In this document: positions 8,767 to 17,169 of the stretch, one piece after another
Position numbering within the stretch: the stretch's first letter is position 1
How the letters are laid out: the number at the start of each line of letters is the position of its first letter
Assembly (NCBI GenBank): GCA_035642535.1
Contig: DASQSE010000097.1
Coordinates: 1 to 64,000 of the forward strand
Source: Jatrophihabitans sp035642535
Lineage (GTDB): Bacteria; Actinomycetota; Actinomycetes; Mycobacteriales; Jatrophihabitantaceae
DNA length: 64,000 nucleotides
Direction: 5' to 3'
Made by a program: the position numbers and the translations under genes
The notes under the pieces: model-generated
Told to the model about the DNA's origin: nothing
What the model saw: the letters and a program-made list of their open reading frames with translations, nothing else
Database searches by the model: none

Positions 8767-9780
8767 CGAGCCGACCGCTATGACGGTCTTGTCGCCGGTC
8801 CTGTCCGCGGCCGCGACGAACGCCTCGGCCGCCTGACCGATCGGATATCTCGCAGTGACGAGCGCGTCGAGATCGATGCCGCCCGTCGCGAGAGTGATGG
8901 CCTGCGGAATCGTTCCGTGTGCGCGACGCACCATCGCGAACGTCAGTCCTTTACGCCGCGCCTCGGCCGCCGGGAAGCTCGACAGCGGGTGGGAGGGAAT
9001 GCCGCCGAGCACGACCCGCGCGCCCGGCCGGGCGCCGCCGACCGCGGTGGCGATAGCGGCATCGGTGCCGGCCATCTCGATCACGACGTCCACGCCCCGG
9101 CCACCCGTGGCGTCGGCGAGTGCGCCCGCCGCGACATCGGGCGGCCACGCGTCGTCGGCCCCGCGGCTGATCACCGTTGCCCGCCGGTGTGCCAGTGGCT
9201 CGCTGACGAACACCCGCTGCGCGCCGGCCCGCCGCGCGACCTGGGTGGCGAGCACGCCGATGGGTCCTGCGCCGACGACGAGCGCGTCGGCCCCGAGCCG
9301 CACCCGGCCGAGCTCGACGGCGTGGATCGCGATACCCAGCGGCTCGAGCAGGGCCCCGGCGTCGTCGCTGACGCTGTCCGGCAGCACGTGCAGCAGGCGA
9401 TCCGGCCAGCTCAGCCGCTCCTGCAGGGCGCCGTCGACGGTTTCGTGGCCGGCGAACCGGACGGCCGGACACAGGTTGCCGCGTCCGGCCCGGCACCATT
9501 CGCATTCCTGACAATTGATGGCCGGGTCGACAGCCACTCGGCGCCCGGCGAGCGGGCCGCTGAGCGCGACACCGGCGAACTCGTGTCCTGGCACGACGGG
9601 GTGCACCAGCTTGTTCTCGCCGGTGCCGCCCTCGATGAACCAGTGCAGGTCCGAGCCGCAAATCCCCACCGACGTGACCGCCACCGTCGACCACCCCGGC
9701 TGCGCCGCGCCGGACTGGTCGACGGTCGGTTCGTCGTGCACGCGCAGGTCGCCGATCGCGTGCAGGCGGGCGGTCAGCAT
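8755..9780 (-). CDS. Zinc-dependent alcohol dehydrogenase, L-idonate/polyol dehydrogenase type
   Basis: Cytoplasmic NAD(P)-dependent medium-chain dehydrogenase of 341 residues. Visible are the catalytic zinc site GICGSD...PGHEF, the structural zinc site with four cysteines (CQECEWCRAGRGNLC), and the Rossmann glycine motif GAGPIGVLA. The pattern resembles L-idonate 5-dehydrogenase and sorbitol dehydrogenases, so a sugar alcohol or ketogluconate is the likely substrate; the exact one cannot be read from the sequence. It converges on araD with a 12-bp overlap and may form an accessory branch of pentose or polyol use. Confidence 0.82.
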   Translation of the reverse strand: MLTARLHAIGDLRVHDEPTVDQSGAAQPGWSTVAVTSVGICGSDLHWFIEGGTGENKLVHPVVPGHEFAGVALSGPLAGRRVAVDPAINCQECEWCRAGRGNLCPAVRFAGHETVDGALQERLSWPDRLLHVLPDSVSDDAGALLEPLGIAIHAVELGRVRLGADALVVGAGPIGVLATQVARRAGAQRVFVSEPLAHRRATVISRGADDAWPPDVAAGALADATGGRGVDVVIEMAGTDAAIATAVGGARPGARVVLGGIPSHPLSSFPAAEARRKGLTFAMVRRAHGTIPQAITLATGGIDLDALVTARYPIGQAAEAFVAAADRTGDKTVIAVGSSVG

Positions 9781-9841
9781 CCGTCAATTCTGGCTCCCCG
9801 CGCTTGGACCATGACCGCGAACCAGATCAACTACAGCTTTC

Positions 9842-9860
9842 ATACCCTTTGGACGGGTAT
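9842..9860. repeat. Short inverted repeat in divergent intergenic region
   Basis: ATACCC (9842-9847) and GGGTAT (9855-9860) form a perfect 6-bp inverted repeat with a 7-bp spacer. It sits in the 180-bp region between the leftward dehydrogenase and the rightward sigma-factor gene, so it may be a regulator site or a small hairpin. No further evidence is visible. Confidence 0.25.
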
Positions 9861-9960
9861 ATCCCGCTGCCGAGGCCCACCGCCGCCCAACTAAGGTCGA
9901 ACGGAGTCTTGCGTTGGCCGCGATCGGAACGTCCAATCGCTCCAACGGAGGGGGGCGCGG

Positions 9961-10644
9961 ATGTCGGCTGGATCCGCGATGCCGTCGCGCCCTCGGAACC
10001 TGCGCAACGCCGAGCAAGGCACTTCGTCCTGGACGGTCTCCGAGGACGCGTTCACGGACGAGGACGCCCGACTGCTCGCGAGTCTGAACGCCGCCCGGGC
10101 CGGCAACGTCGTCGCTTTCGAGGCGATTTACCGGGCCCTCGCGCCGCGCCTGTCGCGGTATGCGCACGGGCTCGTCGGCCAGGACGGAGACGACATCGCC
10201 GCCGAGGCCTGGCTGCAGATCGTCCGGGATCTGGACCGCTTCGACGGCGATTGGGACGCGTTCCGCGGCTGGGCCGCGCGCATCCTGCGCAATCGCGCGA
10301 TCGACCACCTGCGCGCCCAGGCGCGCCGCCCGTCCCGGACCTCCACCGTCGACGCCTTGATCGACCGCGCCGGTCCGGACGACACCGCAGTGGCCGCCGA
10401 GGAGTCGATTTCCACGGCCGCGGCGGTCGAGCTGATCGCGAGCCTGCCGCCGGACCAGGCCGAAGCGGTCCTGCTTCGCACCGTTGTCGGCCTCGACGCG
10501 AAGGGGGCTGCGGCAGTCCTCGGGAAGCGGGCGGGCGCTGTTCGCGTCGCGGCGCACCGCGGTCTCAAAACCCTTGCGACGCAGCTCGAGGGCACCGGCC
10601 GCAGTAACGGCAGGCACCGCCGGGGCGCTGGGGAAATGACATGA
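9961..10644 (+). CDS. ECF-like RNA polymerase sigma factor
   Basis: Sigma-70-family protein of 227 residues. Region 2 is recognisable around FEAIYRALAPRLSRYAHGL and ILRNRAIDHLR, and region 4 around SLPPDQAEAVLLRTVVGLD with a C-terminal helix-turn-helix ending GAVRVAAHRGLKTLA. A strong ribosome site (GGAGGGGGG, 5-bp spacing) precedes ATG 9961. The stop overlaps the next gene by 4 bp, so the two are translationally coupled, the usual arrangement of an ECF sigma factor with its anti-sigma partner. The ~35 N-terminal residues before the conserved part look disordered. The regulon is unknown. Confidence 0.86.
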   Translation: MSAGSAMPSRPRNLRNAEQGTSSWTVSEDAFTDEDARLLASLNAARAGNVVAFEAIYRALAPRLSRYAHGLVGQDGDDIAAEAWLQIVRDLDRFDGDWDAFRGWAARILRNRAIDHLRAQARRPSRTSTVDALIDRAGPDDTAVAAEESISTAAAVELIASLPPDQAEAVLLRTVVGLDAKGAAAVLGKRAGAVRVAAHRGLKTLATQLEGTGRSNGRHRRGAGEMT

Positions 10645-11342
10645 CAAGACGCCCCCGCCTCAGCTCGGCCTCGCTCGACGCGCTTCTGGACGGCGAGTAC
10701 GACGACGGTGCCCTGGCCCGCGTTCTCACGGCCGCCCGGGCTCCTGGCGCGCCGCAGGATCTGGCCGGGCTGGAAGCCACACGCGCGGCTTTCGTGCGGG
10801 TCAGCCATGCACCGGGGCGTCCCCCGATCGGCGTGCTGTCGACGGCGACGAAGAAGGTCGCGGGCCGGCTGCTCGCGGTCAAGGCAGTCGCGGCGATCAG
10901 CGGGGCGACCCTGATCGGCGGCGTCGCCTACGCGGCGTCCACGACGGGGCTGCTCGGCAACCATCCGTCGCACCACCCCGGGCAGCAGCAGTCGGTCTCC
11001 ACATCGGAGTCGGCGTCCCGGCCCAACTCGCACTCCGCGCCGCATGGCGGTGGTCAGTTGCCGACCGCCACCCATCCGAACCAGGCGCGCGGCTCCAGCG
11101 ACCATCCGCAACCCGGGCGCGCCACCACGCCGGCGCAGGTACCACCCGGGCGGCCGAGCGACATCCCATCCACGATCGCCGGGTCGAGGCAGCCGAGCAC
11201 TGTTCTCAGCGAGCCGGCGCCGAGTTCGAGTGCGGACCAGCCGAGCAGCACGCCGCCGCCGACGACCGGCCACGCCAAGACGACGCCGCCGCCGGCGACG
11301 TCAAGTCATGGCCGGCCCCCGACGCGAACTCACCACCCTTAG
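10641..11342 (+). CDS. Putative anti-sigma factor / single-pass membrane protein with Pro/Ser/His-rich tail
   Basis: The 233-residue product starts at an ATG overlapping the sigma-factor stop. The cytoplasmic part (residues 1-~70, with LDALLDGEYDDGALARVL) is helical. One hydrophobic segment around residues 78-98 (AVAAISGATLIGGVAYAAST) follows, then about 130 residues rich in Pro, Ser, Thr, His and Gln that should lie outside the cell. No HxxxCxxC zinc-anti-sigma motif is present. The anti-sigma role is inferred from coupling and topology only. The tail could span the cell wall or sense envelope state. Confidence 0.6.
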   Translation: MTRRPRLSSASLDALLDGEYDDGALARVLTAARAPGAPQDLAGLEATRAAFVRVSHAPGRPPIGVLSTATKKVAGRLLAVKAVAAISGATLIGGVAYAASTTGLLGNHPSHHPGQQQSVSTSESASRPNSHSAPHGGGQLPTATHPNQARGSSDHPQPGRATTPAQVPPGRPSDIPSTIAGSRQPSTVLSEPAPSSSADQPSSTPPPTTGHAKTTPPPATSSHGRPPTRTHHP

Positions 11343-11393
11343 ACCGGTTTGCCGGTACCGGGTCAGATAGCCAGCCGAGACGCCAAAACCGGA

Positions 11394-11861
11394 TTACATG
11401 CGCGCGGCGGCGAGGTTGATCGCCTCGCGGATGCGGTGGTAGGTGCCGCACCGGCAGATGTTGCGGATCTCGTCGAAGTCCGCGTCGGTGAGCGGACCGC
11501 CGCGCTGCCGCACTTTCGCGACCGCCGTCATGATCTGGCCGGGCTGGCAGTAGCCGCACTGTGCGACGTCGACCTCGAGCCACGCCTCCTGCATCGGGTG
11601 CAGTTCGCGGCCGACCGTCGCGGGCAGGCCCTCGATGGTGGTGATCTCGTCAGTGGGCGCGATGTCCTTCACGCGCACAGAGCACGGGTTGAAGGCCTTG
11701 CCGTTGATGTGGCAGGTGCACGCCCGGCAGACCTCGAGGCCGCAGCCGTACTTCGGGCCGGTGACCCCGAGCAGGTCGCGCAGCACCCACAGCAGCCGGA
11801 CGTCGTCCGCGGCGTCGACGCTGACCTGCTCCCCGTTCAACACGAACGTATGCGTGGGCAA
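11394..11861 (-). CDS. 2Fe-2S subunit of molybdenum hydroxylase (isoquinoline 1-oxidoreductase alpha type)
   Basis: Electron-transfer subunit of 155 residues carrying two [2Fe-2S] clusters. The plant-ferredoxin-type cluster is at YGCGLEVCRACTCH plus NPCSV, and the second cluster is in the helical domain at CGYCQPGQ and CRCGTY. It lacks a signal peptide. It starts 9 bp after the stop of the large molybdopterin subunit, and the two form an operon. The family hydroxylates N-heterocycles or oxidises aldehydes; the substrate is not evident. No maturation (XdhC-like) or FAD subunit gene is adjacent. Confidence 0.9.
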   Translation of the reverse strand: MPTHTFVLNGEQVSVDAADDVRLLWVLRDLLGVTGPKYGCGLEVCRACTCHINGKAFNPCSVRVKDIAPTDEITTIEGLPATVGRELHPMQEAWLEVDVAQCGYCQPGQIMTAVAKVRQRGGPLTDADFDEIRNICRCGTYHRIREAINLAAARM

Positions 11862-11870
11862 GGGGTGCTC

Positions 11871-14192
11871 CTAGAAGGTGTGGGCCAAGCCGTCGGTCGG
11901 GCTCTGCGGGATGGGCGGGACGGTAGGCAGCGGCACGAAGCCGAGCGGCTGGTTGTGGTTGATCGGGAACTCGGTCGGCATCGCGCCCGTGGCGCGGGCG
12001 TACGCGCACGCGACGGCGGCCTGGGTCACCCCGGCGGCCAGCTCTCCGGCGCCGCCGGGCGCCGCGGTCGTGTCGGGCATGATCACGACCTGCACCTTGG
12101 GCGGGACGTTCCACTGCCGCGTGTAGTAGTAGTTGTCCCAGCTGCCCTCTTTGAAGATCCCGTTCTGTAAATGCAGGCTCGACGTCAGTGTCTGGGCAAT
12201 GCCGTCCATCGCGCCGCCCTGCATCTGCGCCGCCAGCCCGCGCCGATTGATCGTCAGCCCGACGTCTACAACGATCACGACCTTCGTCACCCGCGGGCCG
12301 GTGTACGAGTCGGCGAGCTGCCTGTTGACGGTCACCGGCCGGCAGTCGATCTCGACCAGCGCACCGATGCGTGACTTGTACTCCGAGTGCAGCCCGATGC
12401 CTTGCGCCGTGCCGGCAGGCATCGCCCGGCCCCAGTTGCCCGCCGCACCGAGCTTGGTCAGCACCGCCTTCATTCGAGCGTCCTTCACGAACGCCTGGCG
12501 GAAGGCGTACGGATCCTTGCCGACGGCCTTGGCGAGCTTGTCGGTGATCAGTTCCTGCGCAGTGCAGACGTCCGGCGAGTAGACGTTGCGCATGGCGCCG
12601 GTGTGGAAGTCGTCGTAGTTGAAGATCTCGTTGATGAGCTGAGTGGTGACGCCGTAGTTGTAGTTGACGACCTGGCTCAGCGCGAAGATCGTCTCCGCGT
12701 AGGTCAGGTTGCCACCGGGCAACTTCGCGGCCATCGCGGTCAACATCTCGCCGAAGCCGTGAGTCCAATCGGTGGCCACGCTCGTATGCCGCTGCTCGTA
12801 GGTCAGGACGTTGCCGCCCAAGACCGTCGCCCGCACCCGCGAGGTGCACATCGGGTGCGTGCGGCCGTGCCTGAAGTCGTCGGTGCGGTGCCACATGAGC
12901 TTGACCGGCTTGCCGAACAGTTGCGACACCTCCGCGGCCTCGTACACGACGTCGCTGAACAGGTGCCGGCCGAACGAGCCGCCGGACTGGACGACGTGCA
13001 CCTTGACCTGGTTCTGCCGCATCCCGAGGTTCTGCGCGACGGTCTGCTGGGTGACGATCGGGTTCTTCAGGCCGGCCCAGATCTCGGCCGAGTCGGCACG
13101 GACGTCCGCGACCGCGCAGTTGGTTTCGAGCGGCGAGTTGCTCCGGAAGTAGAAGGTGAACGAGCCCTCGACGGTCTTCGCCAACAGCGGGACACGCGGC
13201 ACTAGCAGCGGGATCTCCGCCTTCTTCAACTTCGCGAGCACCGTGGCGTCGGACTCGCCGTCGACGGTGCCACCTTTCCAGTTCACCTTGAGCGCGCGAA
13301 CGGCGTCGATGCACTGCCCGAACGTGCGGGCCCGCACCGCGACGCCCGAGGACACGACGCCGACGTCGGTCACGCCCGGCATCGCGCGCACCGCGGCGAG
13401 GTTGCCGACCGACTGCACCTTGCCGTTGATCACGGGCGCCCGGCAGATCATCGTCGGCAGCGCACCCGGCACGTGGAGATCCATCGCGAACCGCTTGCGG
13501 CCGGTCACCGCGTCGAGGGCGTCGATGCGCGACTGCGCGCCGCCGATGACGCGCTGCGCGCTCGCCGGCTTGAGTGTGACGCGGTGCGCCGTCGTGCGCG
13601 GCGCCGCGGCGTCCCGCGACAGCGAGCCGTAACTCGCCGACCTGCCGCGCGGACCATGCACCGCGCCGGCGCGCGTGGTGAGCTTTGCCGGCGCGATGCT
13701 CCACTTCGCCGCGGCGGCCGCGACGAGCCGATCGCGGGCGAGTGCGGCGGCAGTGCGCAGCGGCGTGTAGAGCGAGTGGACGGAGTTCGAGCCGCCGGTG
13801 ATCTGGTTCCACACCAGCTCGGGCCGCGCGTCGGAGAGCGTCACGTCCACCTGCTCGATCGGCACGTCCAGCTCGTCCGCGATGATCATCGCGACGGCAG
13901 TGGTGAGGCCCTGGCCGACCTCGGCGCGGGGCAGTGCGTAGGACACGGTGCCGTGCTGGTTCACCCCGACCGTGACCAGCATGGCGGTGGGCAGGGTGGC
14001 GTCGGTGAGCAGGTCGGAGAGGTCGTACAGATCGCCCGGCTCGGGAACGCCCGGGATTGCCGCCCCTGCCCCGTCAGGCTTCACCGCCGCGGCGGCCAGC
14101 GGAGCCGCAACCAACAAAGTCGGCGCGGCGACCACCCAGCCCAGAAACCCCCGTCGGCTTACCTCTTGTCCGGTACGACGGGCAGCGGGCAT
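11871..14192 (-). CDS. Molybdopterin-binding catalytic subunit (isoquinoline 1-oxidoreductase beta type), Tat-exported
   Basis: Large subunit of 773 residues of a xanthine-oxidase-family enzyme. The N terminus carries a twin-arginine signal (SRRGFLG followed by a hydrophobic Ala/Leu stretch to about residue 37), so the heterodimer is probably exported folded, with the small subunit carried along. Family features include QSGGSFGRHLF, GEMLTAMAAKLPGG, GGAMDGIAQTL and GGAGELAAGVTQAAVACA near the C terminus, where the active-site Glu lies in the GGxGE motif. ATG 14192 follows GGAGG. The neighbour downstream encodes the 2Fe-2S subunit. The physiological electron acceptor is not encoded nearby. Confidence 0.88.
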   Translation of the reverse strand: MPAARRTGQEVSRRGFLGWVVAAPTLLVAAPLAAAAVKPDGAGAAIPGVPEPGDLYDLSDLLTDATLPTAMLVTVGVNQHGTVSYALPRAEVGQGLTTAVAMIIADELDVPIEQVDVTLSDARPELVWNQITGGSNSVHSLYTPLRTAAALARDRLVAAAAAKWSIAPAKLTTRAGAVHGPRGRSASYGSLSRDAAAPRTTAHRVTLKPASAQRVIGGAQSRIDALDAVTGRKRFAMDLHVPGALPTMICRAPVINGKVQSVGNLAAVRAMPGVTDVGVVSSGVAVRARTFGQCIDAVRALKVNWKGGTVDGESDATVLAKLKKAEIPLLVPRVPLLAKTVEGSFTFYFRSNSPLETNCAVADVRADSAEIWAGLKNPIVTQQTVAQNLGMRQNQVKVHVVQSGGSFGRHLFSDVVYEAAEVSQLFGKPVKLMWHRTDDFRHGRTHPMCTSRVRATVLGGNVLTYEQRHTSVATDWTHGFGEMLTAMAAKLPGGNLTYAETIFALSQVVNYNYGVTTQLINEIFNYDDFHTGAMRNVYSPDVCTAQELITDKLAKAVGKDPYAFRQAFVKDARMKAVLTKLGAAGNWGRAMPAGTAQGIGLHSEYKSRIGALVEIDCRPVTVNRQLADSYTGPRVTKVVIVVDVGLTINRRGLAAQMQGGAMDGIAQTLTSSLHLQNGIFKEGSWDNYYYTRQWNVPPKVQVVIMPDTTAAPGGAGELAAGVTQAAVACAYARATGAMPTEFPINHNQPLGFVPLPTVPPIPQSPTDGLAHTF

Positions 14193-14253
14193 CGGGCCTC
14201 CAAACCCTGAGGTATGGTCCAGCGGCTGACGCTAGCCCCGAATCGGAATCCCC

Positions 14254-14844
14254 TCAAATCGAAGCAAGTCGGGCGGCGAGCGCACGCAACGCCTGGCCGC
14301 GGTGGCTGATCGCGTCCTTCTCCTCGATGTTGAGCTCGGCGCTCGTCCGGTCGGAGCCGGTCGGCCGGAAGATCGGGTCGTAGCCGAAGCCGTTCACGCC
14401 GCGCGGCTCGCGGACCAGCCGGCCGGGCATCCGGCCCTCGGTGAGGATCTCCCGCTCGCCGTCCACATACGCCACCGCGCAGACGAACGCGGCCCCGAGC
14501 CGCTCGTCGGGCACGTGACTGACCTGATCGAGGACCAGGCGCAGGTTCGCCTCGTCGTCGCCGTGGCCGCCGGCCCAGCGTGCGGAGAGCACGCCGGGCA
14601 TGCCGTTGAGCGCGTCGACGGCCAGCCCCGAGTCGTCGGCGACGGTCGGCAGGCCGGTGTGCCGCAGCCCTGCGCACGCCTTGAGCAGCGCGTTCTCCGC
14701 GAACGTCGCGCCCGTCTCGGGCACCTCGTCGTAATGCTCCACCTCGTCCAGGCCGACGACCTCCATGTCGGGCACGGCAGGGGCGAGGATGCGGCGCAGC
14801 TCGGCGAGCTTCTTCGGATTCCGGCTGGCGAGCAGAATCTTCAA
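14254..14844 (-). CDS. rdgB: dITP/XTP pyrophosphatase (RdgB/HAM1)
   Basis: House-cleaning nucleotide pyrophosphatase hydrolysing non-canonical purine NTPs such as dITP and XTP. The 196-residue product has the family's SRNPKKLAELRRIL start, ATFAENALLKA, DDSGLAVDALNG and GYDPIFRP motifs, and a C-terminal SHRGQALRAL. TTG 14844 is chosen: it overlaps the rph stop as TTGA, and residue 2 begins the conserved beta-strand. The frame is open to 14886, but that would lie inside rph. The rph-rdgB order is common in actinobacteria. Confidence 0.93.
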   Translation of the reverse strand: MKILLASRNPKKLAELRRILAPAVPDMEVVGLDEVEHYDEVPETGATFAENALLKACAGLRHTGLPTVADDSGLAVDALNGMPGVLSARWAGGHGDDEANLRLVLDQVSHVPDERLGAAFVCAVAYVDGEREILTEGRMPGRLVREPRGVNGFGYDPIFRPTGSDRTSAELNIEEKDAISHRGQALRALAARLASI

Positions 14845-15563
14845 CTCTTCAGCGCTTCCTCCTGCACGCGCGCCAGTTCCGCGCACCCGCCGACGGCGAG
14901 GTCGAGCATGGCGTCGAGCTCCGTGCGGCGGAACGGCGCGCCCTCGGCAGTGCCCTGCACCTCCACGAACTCCCCCGACCCGGTGACGACGACGTTCATG
15001 TCCGTCTCGGCACGCACGTCCTCGTCGTACATCAGGTCGAGGCGCGCCTCGCCGTCGATCACGCCGACCGAGACCGCCGAGATCGAGTTGATCAGTGGGT
15101 CGGGACGGGCCAGCGCGTTCTTCTCACGCAGCCAGGACACCGCGTCGGCCAGCGCGACGAACGCCCCGGTGATCGCCGCCGTCCGCGTGCCGCCGTCGGC
15201 CTGCAGCACGTCGCAGTCAATCGCGATCGAGTTCTCGCCGAGTGCCGAGAGATCGATCGCAGCGCGGAGCGAGCGGCCGACCAGCCGGGAAATCTCATGC
15301 GTCCGTCCGCCGACCCTGCCCTTCACCGACTCGCGGTCGTTGCGCGTGAGAGTGGCGCGGGGCAGCATCGCGTATTCGGCCGTGACCCAGCCCAGGCCAC
15401 TCCCCTTGCGCCAGCGCGGCACGCCCTGCTGGACCGACGCCGCGCACAGCACCCGGGTCTGGCCGAAGTCGATGAGCGCGGAACCCTCCGCGTAGGCCTG
15501 CCAATTGCGAGTGATGACGACTGGACGCAGCTGGTCGTTCGCACGACCGTCGGGGCGCGGCAT
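14841..15563 (-). CDS. rph: Ribonuclease PH
   Basis: Phosphorolytic 3'-5' exoribonuclease that trims tRNA 3' ends. The 240-residue protein begins MPRPDGR and contains GSALIDFGQTRVLC, the RVGGRTHEISRLVGRSLRA phosphate/RNA-binding stretch and DCDVLQADGGTRTAAITGA, all hallmarks of RNase PH. It is translationally coupled to rdgB downstream. Length and motif content agree with the bacterial enzyme; nothing is unusual. Confidence 0.96.
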   Translation of the reverse strand: MPRPDGRANDQLRPVVITRNWQAYAEGSALIDFGQTRVLCAASVQQGVPRWRKGSGLGWVTAEYAMLPRATLTRNDRESVKGRVGGRTHEISRLVGRSLRAAIDLSALGENSIAIDCDVLQADGGTRTAAITGAFVALADAVSWLREKNALARPDPLINSISAVSVGVIDGEARLDLMYDEDVRAETDMNVVVTGSGEFVEVQGTAEGAPFRRTELDAMLDLAVGGCAELARVQEEALKS

Positions 15564-15638
15564 ACCAGCACCCTATCGACGCGGGTGACACCGCAGCCGC
15601 GCCCCGTTGTCCCGCCGGCGTAACCCTCCGGCCGGGCC

Positions 15639-15839
15639 CTACCGCAGCTTCGGGATGCCGGTCAGCGTCCAGGCCCGCTGGAGCTGCGCGTCCTCCCACT
15701 TCGTGCCGGTACCGGGCTTGCCGATGTTGGCCGACTTGGTTCCCTTGCGGATGTCGTAGTTGCCGTTGGTCAGCTTGACCAGCGTGCCGCCGTTTGCCTT
15801 GACGTGGTCCTGGACTTCCCTGACAGACCGCTTCGCCAT
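15639..15839 (-). CDS. Small basic protein of unknown function, HicA-like start
   Basis: The 66-residue product contains KRSVREVQDHVKANGGTLVKL followed by a short beta-rich basic stretch and ends GIPKLR. The N-terminal helix plus strand pattern recalls small dsRBD-fold (HicA-like) proteins, but no catalytic His is evident and no HicB partner is next to it. ATG 15839 is preferred over GTG 15845 because GGGGGGAAG lies five bases upstream. The same type of G-rich ribosome site precedes the unknown gene at 16948 and the sheath gene, suggesting a common set. Function not recognised. Confidence 0.55.
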   Translation of the reverse strand: MAKRSVREVQDHVKANGGTLVKLTNGNYDIRKGTKSANIGKPGTGTKWEDAQLQRAWTLTGIPKLR

Positions 15840-15884
15840 TTGCACTTCCCCCCATCTTCCCGTTCGGGAATGATCATCCGGTGA

Positions 15885-16382
15885 CTACAGTTTTGCAAGC
15901 TCGATCCGCATCTCGTTGAAGTACGACGAGAAGTTCTTGATCGAATCGACAGTGACCTTCGGGTCGACATCGCGCATGCCCGGGTACAGGCCGCTGCCCA
16001 GCACGCTCATCATCGCGGAGACGAACTTCGCGCCGTTCTGATCGAACGCCTTGGCCGAAGCGAGCCGCTTCACCACGACCTGGTCGCGATACGCCTTGCC
16101 CGTCGGATACTTGGCCAGCAGCTTGGCGTCGCCGGCTTCCCGTGCACAATTCTCGAGGTCCTTCGAGACGACCTTGGCGTCCTTGGTCAACTTCGCGATC
16201 AGCGTGATGGCGGCCTTCATGTTCGCCTTCTTGGCGGCCTCCCACTCCCCGTTCTTCTTCAGCACGTCCGTCCAGTACTTGGTCGCCCGCGGGGCTCGCC
16301 CCAGCAGGTTCGACAGATGGGCGGTCAGGTTCGTGACGGTGCCCAGCGCGTTGTAGAGCTGTCTCTTGTCGGCATCGTTCAC
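15885..16382 (-). CDS. Helical protein of unknown function next to the eCIS locus (165 aa)
   Basis: Starts at a GTG that overlaps the stop of the upstream 189-residue gene as GTGA, so the pair is coupled. The product is Lys/Ala-rich and mainly alpha-helical, for example WEAAKKANMKAAITLIAKL and DAKVVSKDLENC, with no signal peptide or membrane segment. No family is recognised. Its position on the flank of the injection-system genes and its soluble helical nature make it a candidate cargo or accessory protein. This is inference from location only. Confidence 0.6.
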   Translation of the reverse strand: MNDADKRQLYNALGTVTNLTAHLSNLLGRAPRATKYWTDVLKKNGEWEAAKKANMKAAITLIAKLTKDAKVVSKDLENCAREAGDAKLLAKYPTGKAYRDQVVVKRLASAKAFDQNGAKFVSAMMSVLGSGLYPGMRDVDPKVTVDSIKNFSSYFNEMRIELAKL

Positions 16383-16948
16383 GGCTTGATCTCGTTCATG
16401 ATCTTCTCGAACTGGGTCTTGTGGCCCTGCGTGAGCACGTCCGCGCGTCCGAACTCGGACATGACCCGGTTGAAGCCCTTCCGCTTGACCTCCCAGCTGC
16501 TTGGCTCCACCGTCGCGAACGCCGCGACACAGCCGAGCAGCCGCTCCATCGCATTCGCGACGTCCTTCGGCGTACCTTGGCCGCGCAGCGTCACCTTGGT
16601 GTACGTGTCCTGCACGGCCCTGTACCGCGGGTAGAACTCGGTCGTCGCCTTGACCAGGTCGTCGGCGTAGCGCTGGTGCGCCACCGCCTTGTTCCGGACC
16701 TGCCTGGTGACGATCGGCTCGAACGCGGGGTACTTCTTCTTGATCGTGACGAGGTAGGCGTCGACATCCTGGATCAGTTGTGCGGTGGCCGCCTGGTTCT
16801 TGCTCACGCTCGAGAGGCCGAACGTTTTGTGCACCTTTTCGATCGCGCTGCCGATGCTGACCTTGGCCGCTCCCTTCGGGACCTCGTTGGTGTCTCGGAG
16901 CTTCTGCCATTCCTGGCGCGTCGGAATGGGCATGTCGTACTTGGGCAT
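16379..16948 (-). CDS. Helical protein of unknown function next to the eCIS locus (189 aa)
   Basis: Product begins MPKYDMPIPTRQEWQKLRDT, then a predicted helical body with KVHKTF, DVDAYLVTIKKKYPAFEPIV and YADDLVKATTEFYPRY. No signal peptide, membrane helix or known catalytic motif is seen. ATG 16948 follows AGGGGGGAG closely; an in-frame ATG at 16966 is less likely. It is the first gene of a two- or three-gene leftward unit (189 aa, 165 aa, perhaps the 66-aa gene) divergent from the lipoprotein/PAAR-like pair. The short Met-Pro start and basic helices recall the 127-residue protein at 57128 on the opposite flank, but similarity is not established. Confidence 0.6.
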   Translation of the reverse strand: MPKYDMPIPTRQEWQKLRDTNEVPKGAAKVSIGSAIEKVHKTFGLSSVSKNQAATAQLIQDVDAYLVTIKKKYPAFEPIVTRQVRNKAVAHQRYADDLVKATTEFYPRYRAVQDTYTKVTLRGQGTPKDVANAMERLLGCVAAFATVEPSSWEVKRKGFNRVMSEFGRADVLTQGHKTQFEKIMNEIKP

Positions 16949-17169
16949 GGACTCCCCCCTGATCATCAGGCGCCGGTATCCGCGTCGGCGTCCTGGTGAT
17001 CGCGAAGCGTACGACTACGTCCGCTGTTGCGAAAGAGTTTCTGATCAAGATGATTCACGATCTTCCTGCGATTTGCCGGTTGCGCTCCGCCGCGCCGAGG
17101 TTCACGATGTAGCGGCGCGCGAGATCAACTTCCGCGCGCGACCGCGACGGGGAGGGCGGCGGACGGGGA

